From assembly GCA_004380135.1 (NCBI GenBank), contig QXCR01000073.1, forward strand, positions 1 to 64,000: 64,000 nt of DNA. Direction: 5' to 3'. Below the pieces are notes generated by a model that was given only the letters and a program-made list of their open reading frames with translations, was not told the origin of the DNA and ran no database searches. This document shows, in pieces, positions 63,608 to 64,000 of this stretch. The first letter of the stretch is position 1; the number at the start of each line of letters is the position of its first letter. Origin of the DNA: Stemphylium vesicarium. Its lineage: Eukaryota > Ascomycota > Dothideomycetes > Pleosporales > Pleosporaceae. The position numbers and the translations under genes were made by a program.

Positions 63608-64000
63608 ATGAGCACCGGCGAAGACGACGATCTGAACTGGCAGCGAGCGTCTGCACTGCTGCTATCAGACTTTGAGAAGCTTCTCCCTCGACTACTACGG
63701 AAACGTCAGCAAGGGTCTGCACCAGACCGTATCCGCCACAATGTCAGGACCGTGGATATGTACAAAGCCTGCAGCTTGGTATGAACTCAGTAGGCGGATT
63801 TTGGAGATCTGAAAGCTGACCTTTCCTAGATTGAGCCGTTTCAGGAGGATCCCCAGCTTCTGGATACCCATCTCAAGACTTTCATTCCACCACTGGTTTC
63901 TACCTATCTGGAGGCAATAGCCGCTAACACGAAAGAGGAGCCTAGGGATGGCTCTGTACCACTTTCACATGCTATATGTTTCATCTTGAACACTTTCTGT
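63608..64000 (+). CDS. Tubulin-specific chaperone D (cofactor D), 5' part only
   Basis: Exon 1 is 63608-63778 (STGEDDDLNWQRASALLLSD, RIRHNVRTVDMYKACSL), the intron 63779-63829 (GTATGA..CTAG) and exon 2 starts at 63830 (IEPFQEDPQLLDTHLKTFIP, PLVSTYLEAIAANTKEEPRD) and runs off the right edge. The pattern 'YQEQPQLLDPHL-x-x-x-I-P-P-L' is the N-terminal signature of tubulin cofactor D (Cin1 / Alp1). The full protein is normally over 1,000 residues with HEAT repeats. It captures beta-tubulin and joins cofactor E in making alpha/beta heterodimers. Only 114 residues are visible here. Confidence 0.88.

Noticed and set aside
1..64000. CRISPR arrays, tRNA or rRNA genes, bacterial-type operons
   Set aside because: No regularly spaced repeats were seen. 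A few GTTCGA strings (for example near 33525 and 46570) were examined and lack a matching A box and acceptor stem. The introns and proteins are fungal.

Overview
The window looks like a piece of a filamentous ascomycete nuclear genome, most likely a Dothideomycete. Genes lie on both strands in no operon order. Many are split by introns of about 45-65 nt with GT..AG ends. The products are eukaryotic: Pex12, a gamma-tubulin complex protein, the Pol32 subunit of DNA polymerase delta, tubulin cofactor D, two mitochondrial respiratory-chain subunits and a caleosin. Several degenerate members of the 'LP-x-EL-x-N-x-IY' family, common in Dothideomycetes, are also present. All taxonomy and family calls come from reading the translations; no search was run.

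Layout. 0-7.7 kb is accessory and gene-poor: an LPxELRN-like protein, a cysteine-rich secreted protein with an in-frame stop, a Q/S-repeat protein, and a 161-bp hAT-like MITE with an imperfect 8-bp target duplication. 7.7-17 kb: a Q-rich protein, an OTU deubiquitinase, a thiol/thiopurine-type methyltransferase and two convergent MFS exporters. 17.7-20.1 kb: two neighbouring LPGEL-family genes; the first is clearly a pseudogene. 20.4-26 kb: a muconate-cyclase-like secreted beta-propeller, an aldoxime dehydratase and a MATE transporter, a possible small detoxification or nitrile-metabolism group. 26.6-29.2 kb: PEX12 and a PQ-loop membrane protein. 29.9-32.9 kb: a secreted M28 aminopeptidase and a caleosin peroxygenase. 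34-41 kb: a GCP4-like protein, orphans, an SRPBCC protein and a broken BTB/KCTD-like gene. 41.5-45.7 kb: a 1,397-aa low-complexity protein. 46.5-50.1 kb: ATP17 and the NDUFS4-type complex I subunit gene head to head, then an orphan and a secreted SGNH/CE3 esterase. 50.1-54.4 kb has no gene I can support. 54.4-60.7 kb: two nuclear-looking orphans and an FMN-binding protein of the Alr4036 type. 61.7-64 kb: POL32 head to head with the 5' end of tubulin cofactor D, which runs off the right edge.

How the genes relate. Most housekeeping genes are independent. Two pairs share short divergent promoters, ATP17/NDUFS4 (241 bp) and POL32/cofactor D (188 bp). Each pair acts in one cellular theme or in basic growth. 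The accessory genes fall into export or detoxification (two MFS, MATE, methyltransferase, aldoxime dehydratase) and secretion (M28 peptidase, CE3 esterase, Cys-rich protein). Several accessory genes carry premature stops that could be explained by C:G to T:A changes, which suggests this stretch is evolving faster than the conserved blocks.
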